A stretch of 64,000 nt of DNA, from assembly GCA_025200525.1 (NCBI GenBank), contig CM045758.1, positions 190,234,463-190,298,462 on the forward strand, written 5' to 3'. Positions 34,926-46,410 of the stretch are shown here, one piece after another; the first letter of the stretch is position 1, and each line of letters opens with the position of its first letter. This stretch comes from Camellia lanceoleosa. Its lineage: Eukaryota; Streptophyta; Magnoliopsida; Ericales; Theaceae. A program made the translations under genes and the position numbers. The notes under the pieces were generated by a model. The model had not been told where the DNA came from. It searched no databases and worked only from the letters and a program-made list of their open reading frames with translations.

Positions 34926-36943
34926 AGTCTATCGTCACTGGATCAGCAAGCTTGGGGGATAGTACAAGTATGTGATCGGGGGACAAACCACCTGCGGGTA
35001 GTGCTCAGTTTACTTCAGATGTGGCGTATGGCACGCACTGTTTTGAGAATTTGCGAATGCTGGTTTTTATATGCTCTGGCTTGGGTATTGAGTCAGTTCT
35101 ATCATTTTTGCTTTGAGCCTGTCTCTTTGTCTTGAGTTAGTCTTTTTGATTAAGGGTCTGTCTTGTTGTATCGAGTCAGTCCTATTTTGTCAGAGTCGGG
35201 TGATTTCGGAGGAGTTACCTCGGACATCACTTGCTTGTTTTGCGTCTGTCTTTTCATTTTGTTTTGAGTCTGTTTCTGCCAGGGAGTCAGTTATGCCAAC
35301 AGATTTTGAATGGAACAGCAGTGATTTTCACACTCTTGTGTTTGCTTCTGCCGTGTGTCAGTTGTGCCAGAAATTCTAAATGAGATGGAACTATTTGACT
35401 AAGAACTCTGTCTTTTCTGTGCCTTGAAGTCATTGCATTGGCCTAAGTTTTTCAAAACTTTTTCAAACACTATGGTGAAAACGAAGAGGAAGGAATTCCT
35501 TGGGATTTGCAAAAATTTGATCAATTGAGTGCAAGAGAGGTGTGCTAAGCCCTTAATGAATGAAATCATACTTGTTAGTGTGAGTACTGAGAAGGACCCT
35601 AGCTTTGATCCAGATCGGTCCTACACTGTCTTCAGCGCGAGCGATTTGTCGCTTTCTTAAAAACTTTCAAAAAATGTTTTGCACGGTCCTGCGAAGACAT
35701 GTGTGGAATCGCTCTTGAGATTGTGCAGCCTAGGATCGCTCTCAGCCTCGAGACTCGACCCCTCATTTTCGAACCTTGGACTCAAACTCAGAATGTTTAA
35801 CGGTTAACTACAACGTGAGGCCTGTGAGACCAGATTCAAAGCAGCCCTCGAACAAGAGGCAAGAAAGTCAAATCAAGAAGATCAGATGTCATCAAGAGAG
35901 GCTTGGGAAGCTAGATTAGAAGCCCCCCCTCAAACTAGCGACAAAGATGTCAGATGTGCCTGAAGAGTCGAAGATGAGTTCTTCTTGAATCAATGTACCA
36001 CTCTCCGGATACGGATGGCATCAAAACCCTAAAACCATTTGGCATGGACTTGCTACACTTTTACCCTTTGAGAGGCTCATTGGCCGAAAACCCTAAGGGC
36101 GACCAGTGCAAAAGTTAGAGCAAGCAAAAAATACATACAAAAGGAAAGAAAAAAATACAGAAAAAAAAGAAGAACAAAGGAAGAAGAAAAAGAAAAGAAA
36201 AGAAAAAGAAGCTCGCAAGGTCGAAAACCCGCATCGGGCGCCTTGGTAAAAGTTAGAGCCTAAAAGAAAAAAAATGAAAAAGAAAGAAAAGAAAGAAGAA
36301 CAAAGCTCGCAAGGTCGAAAACCTGCAACAGGCGCCTTGGCAAAAGTTAGAGCATAAAAAGGAGAGGTTAAATACCCAAGTGTACCTTAACCCCGAACTA
36401 CGTAAGGCTTGATTCCCATGTTTGGGATACGTAGGCAACTTCACTTTGAAGTCCAGCCACAAACACTTCAAATTCGATTGTGTCCATGTAATGGTTTTGA
36501 CCATCCTTGCCTTCTCTGTATCCAAGAGTTCGGTTGTAATCATCGCTCTGAGGACTGATCACAATGCGCCGTGGTGCCATTCACACAAAGGGGCAACTTT
36601 CCGTTGCCATTCAATGCGCCGCGGTGCCATTCAAACAAGGGGCAACTTTCCGTTGCCATGCAGCTCCCCTCAAGCAAGGGGCAATTTTCCTCCGAATCTG
36701 AGGTTGCGCATCTCGAGAGTGGGTCCTACGCCGTTGGCAAAGGACTGCTTGCAAAAAAAACAGCTTTTGGGAATTTTTACCGAGGTTGATCGATTTTCTC
36801 TAGAAAATTATTCCATTTTTCCAAAATCGACCGTTTTCTTGGACCCAAAAAGGAAAATTTTCGGCTCATAGCGACTTGCATGATTTTAAATCGTAAAATC
36901 GAACAAGCATGTTAATCTAACTCTCATGTTGGTCAAAATTGTT
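34926..36943 (+). other. Non-coding 3' region of the inner element, proximal part
   Basis: Includes an A/G-rich stretch at about 36110-36350 with repeated CTCGCAAGGTCGAAAACC and GGCGCCTTGG blocks, which also occur in reverse in the outer element at about 27890-28000. At 36568-36665 a ~50-bp unit containing GGGGCAACTTTCCGTTGCC is repeated. No gene is supported. Confidence 0.5.
36394..36440 (+). other. Conserved Tat 3'-region motif (inner, first copy)
   Basis: CCGAACTACGTAAGGCTTG, ATTCCCATG, then GGGATACGTAGGCAACTT. It is nearly identical to the outer element's 27826-27780 read in reverse. Confidence 0.65.
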
Positions 36944-37213
36944 TTAGTAGAAAGCAAAATAAAAATGGTCAAAATGATGAACTAGGGGCACGGTTGAGTC
37001 AGCTTCTGTTTTTCCGTCGCCAAAGATACTTGCCAGAAAGGGCACAACTGAAGTCAACAACAAAATGCAGAAAGCTCTCTCATCCTCCGAGCAACGAGGT
37101 ACCAAGCCAAGTGCGAAGCACGAACTGGAATGGATCAGGATGTTCCACTTCCTCATCTGGACAGATCTAACCACGTCCAAACTCCCTAGCAGAGCATCGT
37201 CGACCAATGTCAA
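36944..37213 (-). pseudogene. Relic of the antisense extra reading frame (inner element)
   Basis: On the minus strand, antisense to gag, the sequence around 37200-37000 aligns with 27060-27300 of the outer element: GGAAGTGGAACATCCTGAT against GAAATGGAATATCCTGCTG, and the translated FSCALSG against FSCTLSD. Only the last part of the antisense frame is left, with stops. Confidence 0.5.
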
Positions 37214-38016
37214 CTACAGATTTGCTACACACCCAGTTGTAGCGCAACCCCTCTGTGGGAAAGTTCACTGCTGTGTGCAGAAGAAAAAGAATCTAGCAGA
37301 ATGCTAGGGGCAAGAGCCCGCAACTTCTTGTCTATCTACCAACCACTCTGGGGAGGGATGAAAAATGAGAGATTGAAGAATAGAGAGATGTGCGCTGAGA
37401 GAAAAAGTGAGGAAAATGGCTTTTTCAGAAAAATAGAGCTTGAGGGCCGAGTGATGTGAGAATCACAAATGAGAAAGTGTGGGAAATAATACCCGGTGAA
37501 ACAGGCTCCCTGTGCACATTTGAGTCTTGTGTTTTGTTTTGTCTGTCTTGAGTCTTGTTTTGAGTCGTTTCGAGTGTCAATAAATGTGTTTAGGTTGTTT
37601 ACCTTTTTGTTTTCCGTTGTTGAGTTGTGGTGTGCTGTGTTCAGTCATAGGCTCAATACCTGGTCAAGAACTTATCTCTCAATTTCAAATTCAGAAATAA
37701 AATCATTTTGTGTTCAGAGTGCTGTGCCATTCTCCACATTTGTGCAAAACAGGATTTGTTCATTCATAAAACCACAGGGTTCAACCCAGGTCATGCGAAC
37801 AGCAAAACCAGGACCTATCTGAAGCTATATGTGGTTCCGGACTGCAAAGTAAAAGCAAAAGAGGAAAACATCGAGTATCTGAGTTTGTTTCAACTTCAGT
37901 AAGTTCCGAGACTACACCCCGTGTGTACCTCTTCAGGCCTTGCCAGTGCTCCGAAGTATGAGTGTACCTCTACCTCAAGCTCAAGATCAAGTCTACTTCA
38001 AACCAGAATAGTGTAT

Positions 38017-40110
38017 CAATCACACCTCATTCCCTTAGTGTATCAATCACACTTCATTCACTTAGTGTATCAATCACACTTCATTCATTCAGTGTATCTA
38101 ACACACTTTATTTGCTTTAGTGTATCAATCACACTCCATTCACTTCGTGTATCTATCACACACAGTCATTTGCTCCACTTAGTGTATCTAACACACTTCA
38201 TTTGCCTTAAGTGTATCAATCACACTTCATTCACTTAGTGTATCAATCACACTTCATACTCATTTAGTGTATCAATCACACTCTCTTCACCTGGTGTATC
38301 AATCACACTTCTTTCATTTTGTGTATCTATCACGCACATTCTCATTTTGTGTATCTATCACACACATTCTCGTTTTGTGTATCTATCATGCACATATTCA
38401 CTTTTGTGTATCTATTATGCTCTCACTCAGTGTATCAATCACACTTCACTCACTTTGTGTATCTATCACACCATTCTTCTCTTCATATCACATGTTTGCT
38501 TTGTGTGTCAATCACACCCTGTTTGCCTCATGTATCTATCACATGATTACTTTAGTGTATCCATCACACCTCATTTACTTCCGTTTGCTTCATGTATCTC
38601 TCACATGTTTATTTAGTGTATCAATCACACTCTCTGCACACTTCTTTCACTTTGTGTATCTATCACACACATACTCATTTAGTGTATCAATCACATTTCA
38701 TTCTCACTTTTGTGCATTAGTGTATCTATCACACACATATCCTTTTAGTGTATCAATCACACTCTGTTCACTAAGTGCATCTATCACACTTTGTGTTCAC
38801 TTTTAGTATATCAATCATACTTGTTCACTAAGTGCATCTATCACACTTCGTGTTCACCTTTTAGTGTATCAATCACACTCTGTTCACTAAGTGCATCTAT
38901 CACACTTTTTGTTCACCTGTAGTATATCAATCATACTTGTTCACTGAGTGCATCTATCACACTTTGTGTTCACCTTTAGTATATCAATCATACTTGTTCA
39001 CTAAGTGCATCTATCACACTTTGTGTTCACATTCAGTATATCCATCATACTTGTTCACTGAGTGCATCTATCACACTTCGTGTTCACATTTAGTATATCA
39101 ATCATACTTGTTCACTAAGTGCATCTATCACACTTCGTGTTCACCTTTAGTATATCCATCATACTTGTTCACTGAGTGCATCTATCACACTTCGTGTTCA
39201 CATTTAGTATATCAATCATGCTTGTTCACTAAGTGCATCTATCACACTTCGTGTTCACCTTTAGTATATCCATCATACTTGTTCACTGAGTGCATCTATC
39301 ACACTTCGTGTTCACTTTTAGTATATCAATCATACTTGTTCACTGAGTGCATCTATCACACTTTGTGTTCACTTTTAGTATATCAATCATACTTGTTCAC
39401 TAAGTGCATCTATCACACTTTGTGTTCACCTTTAGTATATCAATCATACTTGTTCACTAAGTGCATCTATCACACTTCGTGTTCACCTTTAGTATATCCA
39501 TCATACTTGTTCACTAAGTGCATCTATCATACTTCGTGTTCACATTTAGTATATCAATCATACCTTGTTCACTAAGTGTATCGATCACACTTCGTGTTCA
39601 CCTATTGTGTATCCATCACACTTGCTCACTTAGTGCATCTATCACACTTTGTGTTTGCCTTTTGCGTATCCATCACGCTTTGCTCACTTCATTCATTTAG
39701 TGTATCAATCACACTTGGTTCATATAGTGTATCTATCACACACTCGCTTTGTATCTATCACGCACGCTCGCTTTGTGTATCAATCACACATGCCCCCTTT
39801 GTGTACTCATCACACACATTCGCTTAGTATATCTATGACATATTTGCTTAGTGTATCAATCACACACTTTCGCTTTGTGTATCAATCACACACTCGCTTT
39901 GTGTATCAATCACACACTTTCTCTTTATACATCTATCACACTATGCTCATCTTGTGTATCCATCACACTTTGCTTCACTTAGTGTGTCAATCACACTTTA
40001 TTCATATAGTGTATCCATCACACTCTCTTCACTTTGGTGTATCCACCACACATGTTTGTTCACTTAGTGTATCCATCACACTTCGTTCACTTTTGTGTAT
40101 CTAACGCACA
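38017..40110 (+). repeat. Tandem array, GTGTATCAATCACAC family, with a 57-bp higher-order unit
   Basis: About 2.1 kb is built from short units such as TTAGTGTATCAATCACACTT. From about 38780 to 39560 the array becomes regular with a 57-bp period made of two related halves (TAGTATATC-ATCATACTTG and AGTGCATCTATCACACTT). Since 57 is a multiple of three, a 212-residue frame (38937-39575) of 19-residue repeats stays open; I treat it as a by-product. Units degenerate toward both ends, which is expected of an array that grows in its middle. It occupies the same place as the 36-bp array of the outer element. Confidence 0.93.
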
Positions 40111-40117
40111 TGTTCGT

Positions 40118-40135
40118 GAGAATTGCGTAATTCTC
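40118..40135 (+). other. Perfect 7-bp hairpin at the tandem-array edge (inner element)
   Basis: GAGAATTGCGTAATTCTC followed by TTACATCCTTTCTG. Its loop differs from the outer copy (24173-24190) by one base, while the stem is identical. Confidence 0.7.
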
Positions 40136-40287
40136 TTACATCCTTTCTGCATGAGATGTAGGTTGGTTCACATTTACTTGCTTGCATAGCATTCGCTTAA
40201 AATGTTGCATTTATAATTGCTTTATCACAGCTCTCTTTGCATAATTATAAGTTATGCACTTGCATTGTGCATCACTTTGCATCCTAC

Positions 40288-40335
40288 CCCTGAACTACGC
40301 TGGTTTGATTCCTTGCAAAGGGATACGTAAGCAGC
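40288..40335 (+). other. Conserved Tat 3'-region motif (inner, second copy)
   Basis: CTGAACTACGCTGG, TTGATTCCTTGC, then GGGATACGTAAGCAGCC, about 140 bp before the 3' LTR. Confidence 0.65.
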
Positions 40336-40375
40336 CTGCGGGCACAACCACTTATTGATTTGTATTTTTGTTTGT

Positions 40376-40509
40376 CCAAGTCTTCGGCCTCGTCAAAAAT
40401 GGGTCGTCTCTGAGCTTTGACACTCACTCCCGTCATTGTTATCACTTTCGAGTTCTGTCAAAGAGGGGCAACTGTAGACACCCCATTTTTGACCGCCCTC
40501 AAGACTTGG
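40376..40509 (+). other. Inverted repeat bracketing the polypurine tract and 3' LTR start
   Basis: 40376-40409 (CCAAGTCTT ... GTCAAAAATGGG ... TCT) is complementary to 40475-40509 inside the LTR start (CCCATTTTTGAC ... AAGACTTGG). The polypurine tract at 40460-40472 lies in the loop. The outer element has the same arrangement at about 24000-23865. Confidence 0.75.
40460..40472 (+). other. Polypurine tract of the inner Tat element
   Basis: AAAGAGGGGCAAC immediately before TGTAGACA of the 3' LTR; identical to the outer element's tract. Confidence 0.88.
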
Positions 40510-43500
40510 GCATTACTGATGGTTTGCTCGGTGTTGAGAGATGTGCAGGCCAAAGATTCAATTCCTTCGGCAAGGAGAGAGGAAAACCCTTCAAAACACT
40601 TTGTTTAGGGGTTTGGAGTTGAAGAAAAGAGGAGAGGAGGGGAGAAAATAGGTTGGAGAAGAGGTTCGCCATGAATCCGGGTAGAAGAAAGTCGAACAGC
40701 CCTCGCTGAATCAGGCTTATTCAATTGCATACTTAGAGTTAAGCTATGAGGCCACCATCGTTGGAAAGAAGACTTCCGGGGCTTCACTTTTTACTCAAGA
40801 ATCTCCCAAAGCCAAGTCCGGGTGGAGGAGATATGATTGGTTGAAGCTGGGTATCATCCCAGTTGGATCGAGTCTGCGCGGCTTCACCAAAAAGGGCATA
40901 ACTTTTTGCATAGGAGGAATTTTGATGCAAGGTTTGCGCCATTGGAAAGCTAACTTCCGAGGCTTCAATTTGCATATCCACCAGCCATTTTTTGACCTAG
41001 GAATCATCTATCGGAAATCTATTTTTCCGACCGGCAGAAAATAGTGCCGACCGGCACTTTATTTTGGCCGACGACCAATTTTTCTGGCCGGTTTGCACCC
41101 TTTGCACTCTCCAAGGCTGGTGCATACCAGCTATGCCAGTTGGGATGCACAGAACTGACTCCACGTGCATATATATTGCTATTTTGCACCCTTTGCACCA
41201 CTTTTGGCCTCTTTTGTGCACCCTTTGCTCAAGGCTTCTTGAGGAAGCCTTGACCCCTTGTCTTGGCTTCCTCAAGAAGCCTACCAGCTGTCTTGGCTTC
41301 TTTGATAAGCCTTGCCCCCCCTTGCACCCTTGCTTTAGCTTCTCTTGTAAGCCTTAAGCCTTCCATTTGTCTATAAAAGGAGCCATCCTCCTCCATTGTA
41401 AAGGGTTGGAGTTTTTGAGCAAAAAAAACCAGAGAGTAGACATATATATCTAATATATATATCTACAACCCTCTATATCTATCTTATCCAAGCTTCCAAA
41501 CACCTTTGTTCTTGCATAATTTGCCCTACAACCCATAGCACAACACCTCCATCCTCCATTCCAGCATTTGGGAGGCCATTTACAGAGGTTAGGAGTTCAG
41601 AAACTTGGACCAAGGAGTGCTGGTTTGCTGCTCTTCAAGGGTAAGCATCCATTTCCCTTAAACTTGCATTTTTTAGTTTCATTGGTTAGCCTTATTTACA
41701 AGTATTTTTGGGCTTCGATATAAACTGTAAAGAGGCTTGTTTTGAGCCCTTCTTCAACATTGAAGAAGGGCTCAACACTGTTGGGGACCTCCATGTATGA
41801 CTTGCTTCATTACCCCTCTTTGGTCCCCATTTTTGCATGACTTGTTAGCACATTGAGCTTCTGTTTTCCGACCCTGATCAGAACTGAAAATGGTCTTATT
41901 TTGACCCCCTCTCCATGTCCCATGAAGGGTCTTTTGCTGTTTGATGCATTCTTTGTATACTTCATGTTGTAGCCCTCTTGTGGCCTTAATCTTGCATTAC
42001 ATTTTTAGCATGTTTGTATATTGTTTTGGGGGTTGTCATCTACTGTGAGTAGTCATATTTTTGGTCCCTCTTCAGTGTTGTTGAAGGGTATTTTTCAGTT
42101 TGGGCTTTGCATCTTACACTTGCTTTGTAATCCTCCATTTTGCCTTAACATGTATCTAGCATTTAGACCACTATGCTTGCTTGTTTTGGCTTAGATTTGT
42201 GAAGCTTTTATGCTTGTTTTGATATTCTTAAGGACTTTTTTGGGTCATTTGAGTCATCCATGCTTTTCTTTGTATAGCTACCATGCAACCTCTCTTGTAT
42301 ACCTTATGAGCCTTGAGTGTTGGCCGCTGTAGCATGCTTTACTTGCACTATTTCGGTGATTTGGAGTCACTTATAATGTCATTTCAGTCCTCATAGTATG
42401 CTTGAATGCTTATATTTGATGCTCCTTTAATGCTTTGTAAGGTTGTTGTCATATGCTCCATATTTGGCCCTTTGTGCATGCTTCCATGCTTAGACCTTTT
42501 AGATGCCATCTAAGTGGTTTTGGGGGTTTGTTTTAACATGCTTTAGGACTGATTTGGTTGTTCTTGGCCTGTTGAGGCTTAATTTGTATAGCCATGGTTT
42601 AAGCCCCTTGGCTTGCTTTGAGTTTTGGACATCGTTGCATGCTTGGCTTGTCTTGTTTACTTGGTTTTGCACCTTCTATAACATGATTTCAGAGCTTTCT
42701 AAGCATGCCATGTATCCATGATTACCTCTTTTAAGTGTGCTTAAAAGTTGCTCTTTGGTGCCTAAGTGTTGGACCTTGTGTGCATGCATGTTTGTATGTG
42801 TTTTGGCCCTCATTTCCATGACATTTGGCCCTTTGTTTTGGGCCTAGTATAGAGCTGCCCAAATTAGTTTGAATCCATGTTTAACATGTTGCTCAAAGGT
42901 TGTTGCCTTATTCCATGCCTTGCATGTTTGTTAGCTTAGGTTTTGTGCCTAGTACGTATTGCATGTGCATTGTTGTGCATTGCCTCACCTCTTGATCAAC
43001 CATGATTGAGGTTGGGTCCCTTGTATGTTTTGTGTGCATTGCATTTGACATTGAAATGCAAATTTGGCCTCTTAGGCCATCATGCGTCGAAATGCGCCAT
43101 TGATGGCCCGGGGGTCAAGGGTCATGCTCCCTTGAGTCCATGGCATGATAGAGAGTGTGTCCATGCATACATTGCCTTGAAATTCCATGCCATACACTGT
43201 CTGGCCTTGTTCTTTATCCAAAGCGTCTTCTGCAGAAATTTACGACCGGCAACATTCAGTGTCGACCGGCCATTTATTCAGTGCCGATAGCTTTACCTCC
43301 AGCCGATGGATATTGTACACAGCCGGTGGCCATCCCTCCCAGCCGATGATGTTCTACAATGCTCATAGAAGGTGTCCTGGGACTTTTCCAGTTTTCAGAA
43401 AGGCAGGACAGTGAAAACAGAGGCAGCAATGCTATGGCAACGGGTTTCCGGGCAAGTCGGATTCGAGCATGCATCATTCGCGCATCCCGAGGCGGGGGCT

Positions 43501-44632
43501 GCGGCCATCTTCTCTTTGCATTTATTTTGATTAGATTAGAAATTATGTAATAATTAATTTAGCGATTTGTTATTCGGACTGTATATTCTTTCGGTCCCTC
43601 CGTGTGAGGGCGTATTTGTAATAAGTGTGTGTGGGTGTGTGCATGTCTTCCAACCCCCACTTCTTTCTTCCCTTTTATTTACCTGCTTATGATGGTAGAT
43701 TAGGGCACGTTTATTTTAGCATACCTTATGCAATGCATGCGTGCATCCATGCATTTGTTTACATGCATCGGGCTCGGTACATCACGCTAACTGCATTGTA
43801 TTCCAATTTCCAAATTGAATACGTGCTATTTGTAGCATTCCATATGCCATGCTTAGGACAAATGAACTGTTTAGATTACACCATTGCTTGTGTTGCATTA
43901 GCCACTTAACATGAACTAGGATCATGCATATGATTACTAACTGGTTTCTGTTTTGGCTTGGAGTACTAGGTAAGCTTTTATGCTTTAGCATATCGCATGC
44001 GTGTGAGTGTTGCCATAATAGCATGATTACCATGAGGCTAGTGCTTATGTGATATAACCTTTGGAATGCTGTGGGTGAAGGTTGGATTGCTTGAGTTGGA
44101 AAAACTCGTTGAAATCCGTGTTTTAGCCTACTTGCGAGTAGCAATTTCAAACTGTTTTCCAAACAAACGGATATGCAATGTTTATTTCCAATTTAGGCAA
44201 TCTAGTCCATACTTGTTTGCTGTGCGCGTAACATAGTAATTCTAGGCTAATAATTGGAATAAGAGCATGTAATGTTTTCAAAATTGTATATCACGGTAAG
44301 TAGAGGCGGGTCTTGAACGGGCGAAAGGTGCTCATAAATGACCTTCCCGATCGTACCCAAGCTCCTGAGCCAAGACAACTTTGGTGATGAGCGGACACGT
44401 GGCCTTGACCGAGTCGTGGTTTCCTAAATTCCCCATAAAAATATTTAGGTGGCGACTCATGTCAGCCGCAAAGTCCATGTTTGGCACTACTTTTCAAAAT
44501 CTGTTTTTTCTTCAAAACGATTTGCGGTTGGACTCTTTGGTTCAGACTTAGAACCGACACAAATCGAGTCGAATCAGTAGTAAACCCAATATGAACAGAG
44601 CAGAGTCATCCTCCCAGTCGGGGACGTCTACA
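40473..44632 (+). repeat. 3' LTR of the inner Tat element
   Basis: 4160 bp against 4167 bp for the 5' LTR. Substitutions are few through most of the length, but small indels cluster at about 43080-43480 and 44280-44620. TATA box at 41372-41379. Confidence 0.93.
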
Positions 44633-44637
44633 CATTG

Positions 44638-45800
44638 GTTTGCAGCCGGTAAGTGGATGACTTATGAAAAGCCACGTTGTATTTTTCCAATAAGTCAATC
44701 ACCTCCTTCTTGAAGTGGGAACCATTATCTGAAATTATCTCATTTGGGACTCCGTAACGACAGATGATGTTGTTTTTGATAAACTTCGCAACATGTGAAG
44801 CCTTCAACACTGCATAAGATTGGGCCTCGACCCACTTCGTAAAGTAATCTATCGCGACTAAGATGAACTCATGCCCATTCGACCCTTTTGGAGTAATAGC
44901 CCCGATCACATCGATTCCCCAAACTGAAAATGGCCATGGCGAAGTCATGTTGTACAGCTTTGACAGCGGGATGTTCATGCGATTTGCATGGATCTGACAT
45001 TTGTGGCATTGCCGAACAAAGCCGACACAATCCTCCTCCATAGTGGACCAGTAGTAACCCTGTCTGAGGATCTTCCGAGCCAACATTACCCCATTCATAT
45101 GTACACCGCATTCTCCCCCATGGATGGCCTCCATCAAACTTCGACTCTTGACCTCTACACCACGCTTGTGCATTCCCAAATGACCTCTCTTACGCTTACC
45201 CCCACAGATGATGACTTGAACGGCCATTCTTCTGACTGCCCTTTTATCCTTGGCATTTGCCCCTAGTGGATACGTCTCTTTCTCCAAGAAGTTCCAAATG
45301 TCGTAATACCAGGGGTTTTCGTCCTGAACTTCGTCTATGGTAGAAATTGACTCATACGCTGGCACGAACTTCTGGTCAATGATGACTGGATGCATCCGGA
45401 CTCTAGACGAAATGTCTATCATGGAAGATGGAGTTACTAGTGAATCTGCGAACCTGTTGTTCTCTCTTAATAGATAGGTAAAGTTTAGCTTCTCAAACTG
45501 AGGAATTAACAAATCCAAGGTCTGGTGATAAATTATCATCTTTTCTTTTTTGACTTTCCAGTCTCCTTTTGCTTGAGACACAGCAAGGTTCGAGTCCCCA
45601 ATGACGTCCAACCGTTTTGCCCCTAGTTCTAGGGTTGCTTCTAGACCGACAATACACGCCTCATACTCTGCTTCATTGTTCGAGACTTTGAACCGGAGCT
45701 TGAATGCTAAAGGGATACGGGAATTGTCGGGCGCTATCAGCAATACCCCTATCCCATACCGTCTTGGTTTGACGCCCGTCAAAATACATCGTCAAGTTTC
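44638..45800 (-). pseudogene. Second RNase H and integrase (N-terminal and core) of the outer Tat element
   Basis: The first part, about 45780-45400, is the extra RNase H of Tat elements (YGIGVLLIAPDNSRIPLAFK; NNEAEYEA with its acidic residue; VIGDSNLAVSQAKGDW; RFADSL). A linker leads to the integrase zinc-binding domain (His in HGGECGVHMNG, then CHKCQIH) and the catalytic core with the first Asp in WGIDVIGAITPKGSNG and the second in IISDNGSHF. The frame stays open to TYRLQTN, where the inner element entered; the third catalytic residue (Glu) is 16 kb away at 28559-28540. The start near 45790 has lost the usual Phe-Asp-Gly by a frameshift. Confidence 0.92.
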
Positions 45801-46017
45801 ATCTTCGATGTGCAAAATGGTTTCATCTGGGAATAGGTACTTTCGCTTCATCCCCTTCAACCGAATGATCGACAGGAACTCGCTACCGCCTCCCCTTCTT
45901 GACTTTGGCGTCACGTGAGATCAAATTTGGAAAGCAAAAGCAACCAACAAGCCAGCCTGCCCGTAAGTGCCGGTTTATCGAAATGATATTTGATGGGATC
46001 GAGTCGTGAAACCAACA

Positions 46018-46410
46018 TTACGAGTGAGCTAACGGTAGTCGTAGCTTCACAGTAGCCCATACCAAAGCTAAGCAAGCCTTCTCCAACGATGTGTAACGAG
46101 TCTCATACTCTAGCATTTTCTTGCTCGAGATAGTAGATGGCCCTCTCCACTTTGTCCTCTCGACTCTTGCTTGAGCATCTGACCCATTGTAGTCTCGATT
46201 ATTGAAAGATACAATATCAGCGGTTTCCGACTCTGGTGGTGACAACACGAGTGGGTTCTGTAAGTATTCTTTGATCTATTCAAAAGCTGCTTGACATCGG
46301 CCGTCCTATTGGAATTTCTTTCCTTTCTTCAAGAGACCAAAAAGTGATTCACAAGTCAAGGTTAGTTTTGAGATAAAGCATCTTATGAATTGCACTTTAT
46401 TCAGAAAGCC
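46018..46410 (-). pseudogene. First RNase H domain of the outer Tat element
   Basis: It continues from reverse transcriptase after a TGA at 46410-46408. Segments recognisable from the family are CESLFGLLKKGKKF, PLVLSPPESE and MLEYETRYTSLEKACLALVWA. Three stops interrupt it, at positions where the family usually has Arg, Trp and Gln, all explained by single C-to-T or G-to-A changes. Confidence 0.8.

Larger units (their letters stand above)
28560..44632 (+). mobile_element. Non-autonomous Tat-type gypsy element (inner), gag only
   Basis: It is a complete 16.1-kb insertion: 5' LTR 28560-32726, primer-binding site 32732-32749, gag 33570-34925, a non-coding region with a 2.1-kb tandem array, polypurine tract 40460-40472, and 3' LTR 40473-44632. 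CATTG flanks it on both sides (28555-28559 and 44633-44637). No protease, reverse transcriptase or integrase is present, so it would need an autonomous partner. Its gag, primer site, polypurine tract and 3' motifs match those of the outer element, which makes that family the natural helper. Confidence 0.93.

Noticed and set aside
38937..39575. Open frame of 212 residues in the 57-bp array
   Set aside because: A by-product of the 57-bp period; repeats of 19 residues with no start context or known domain.
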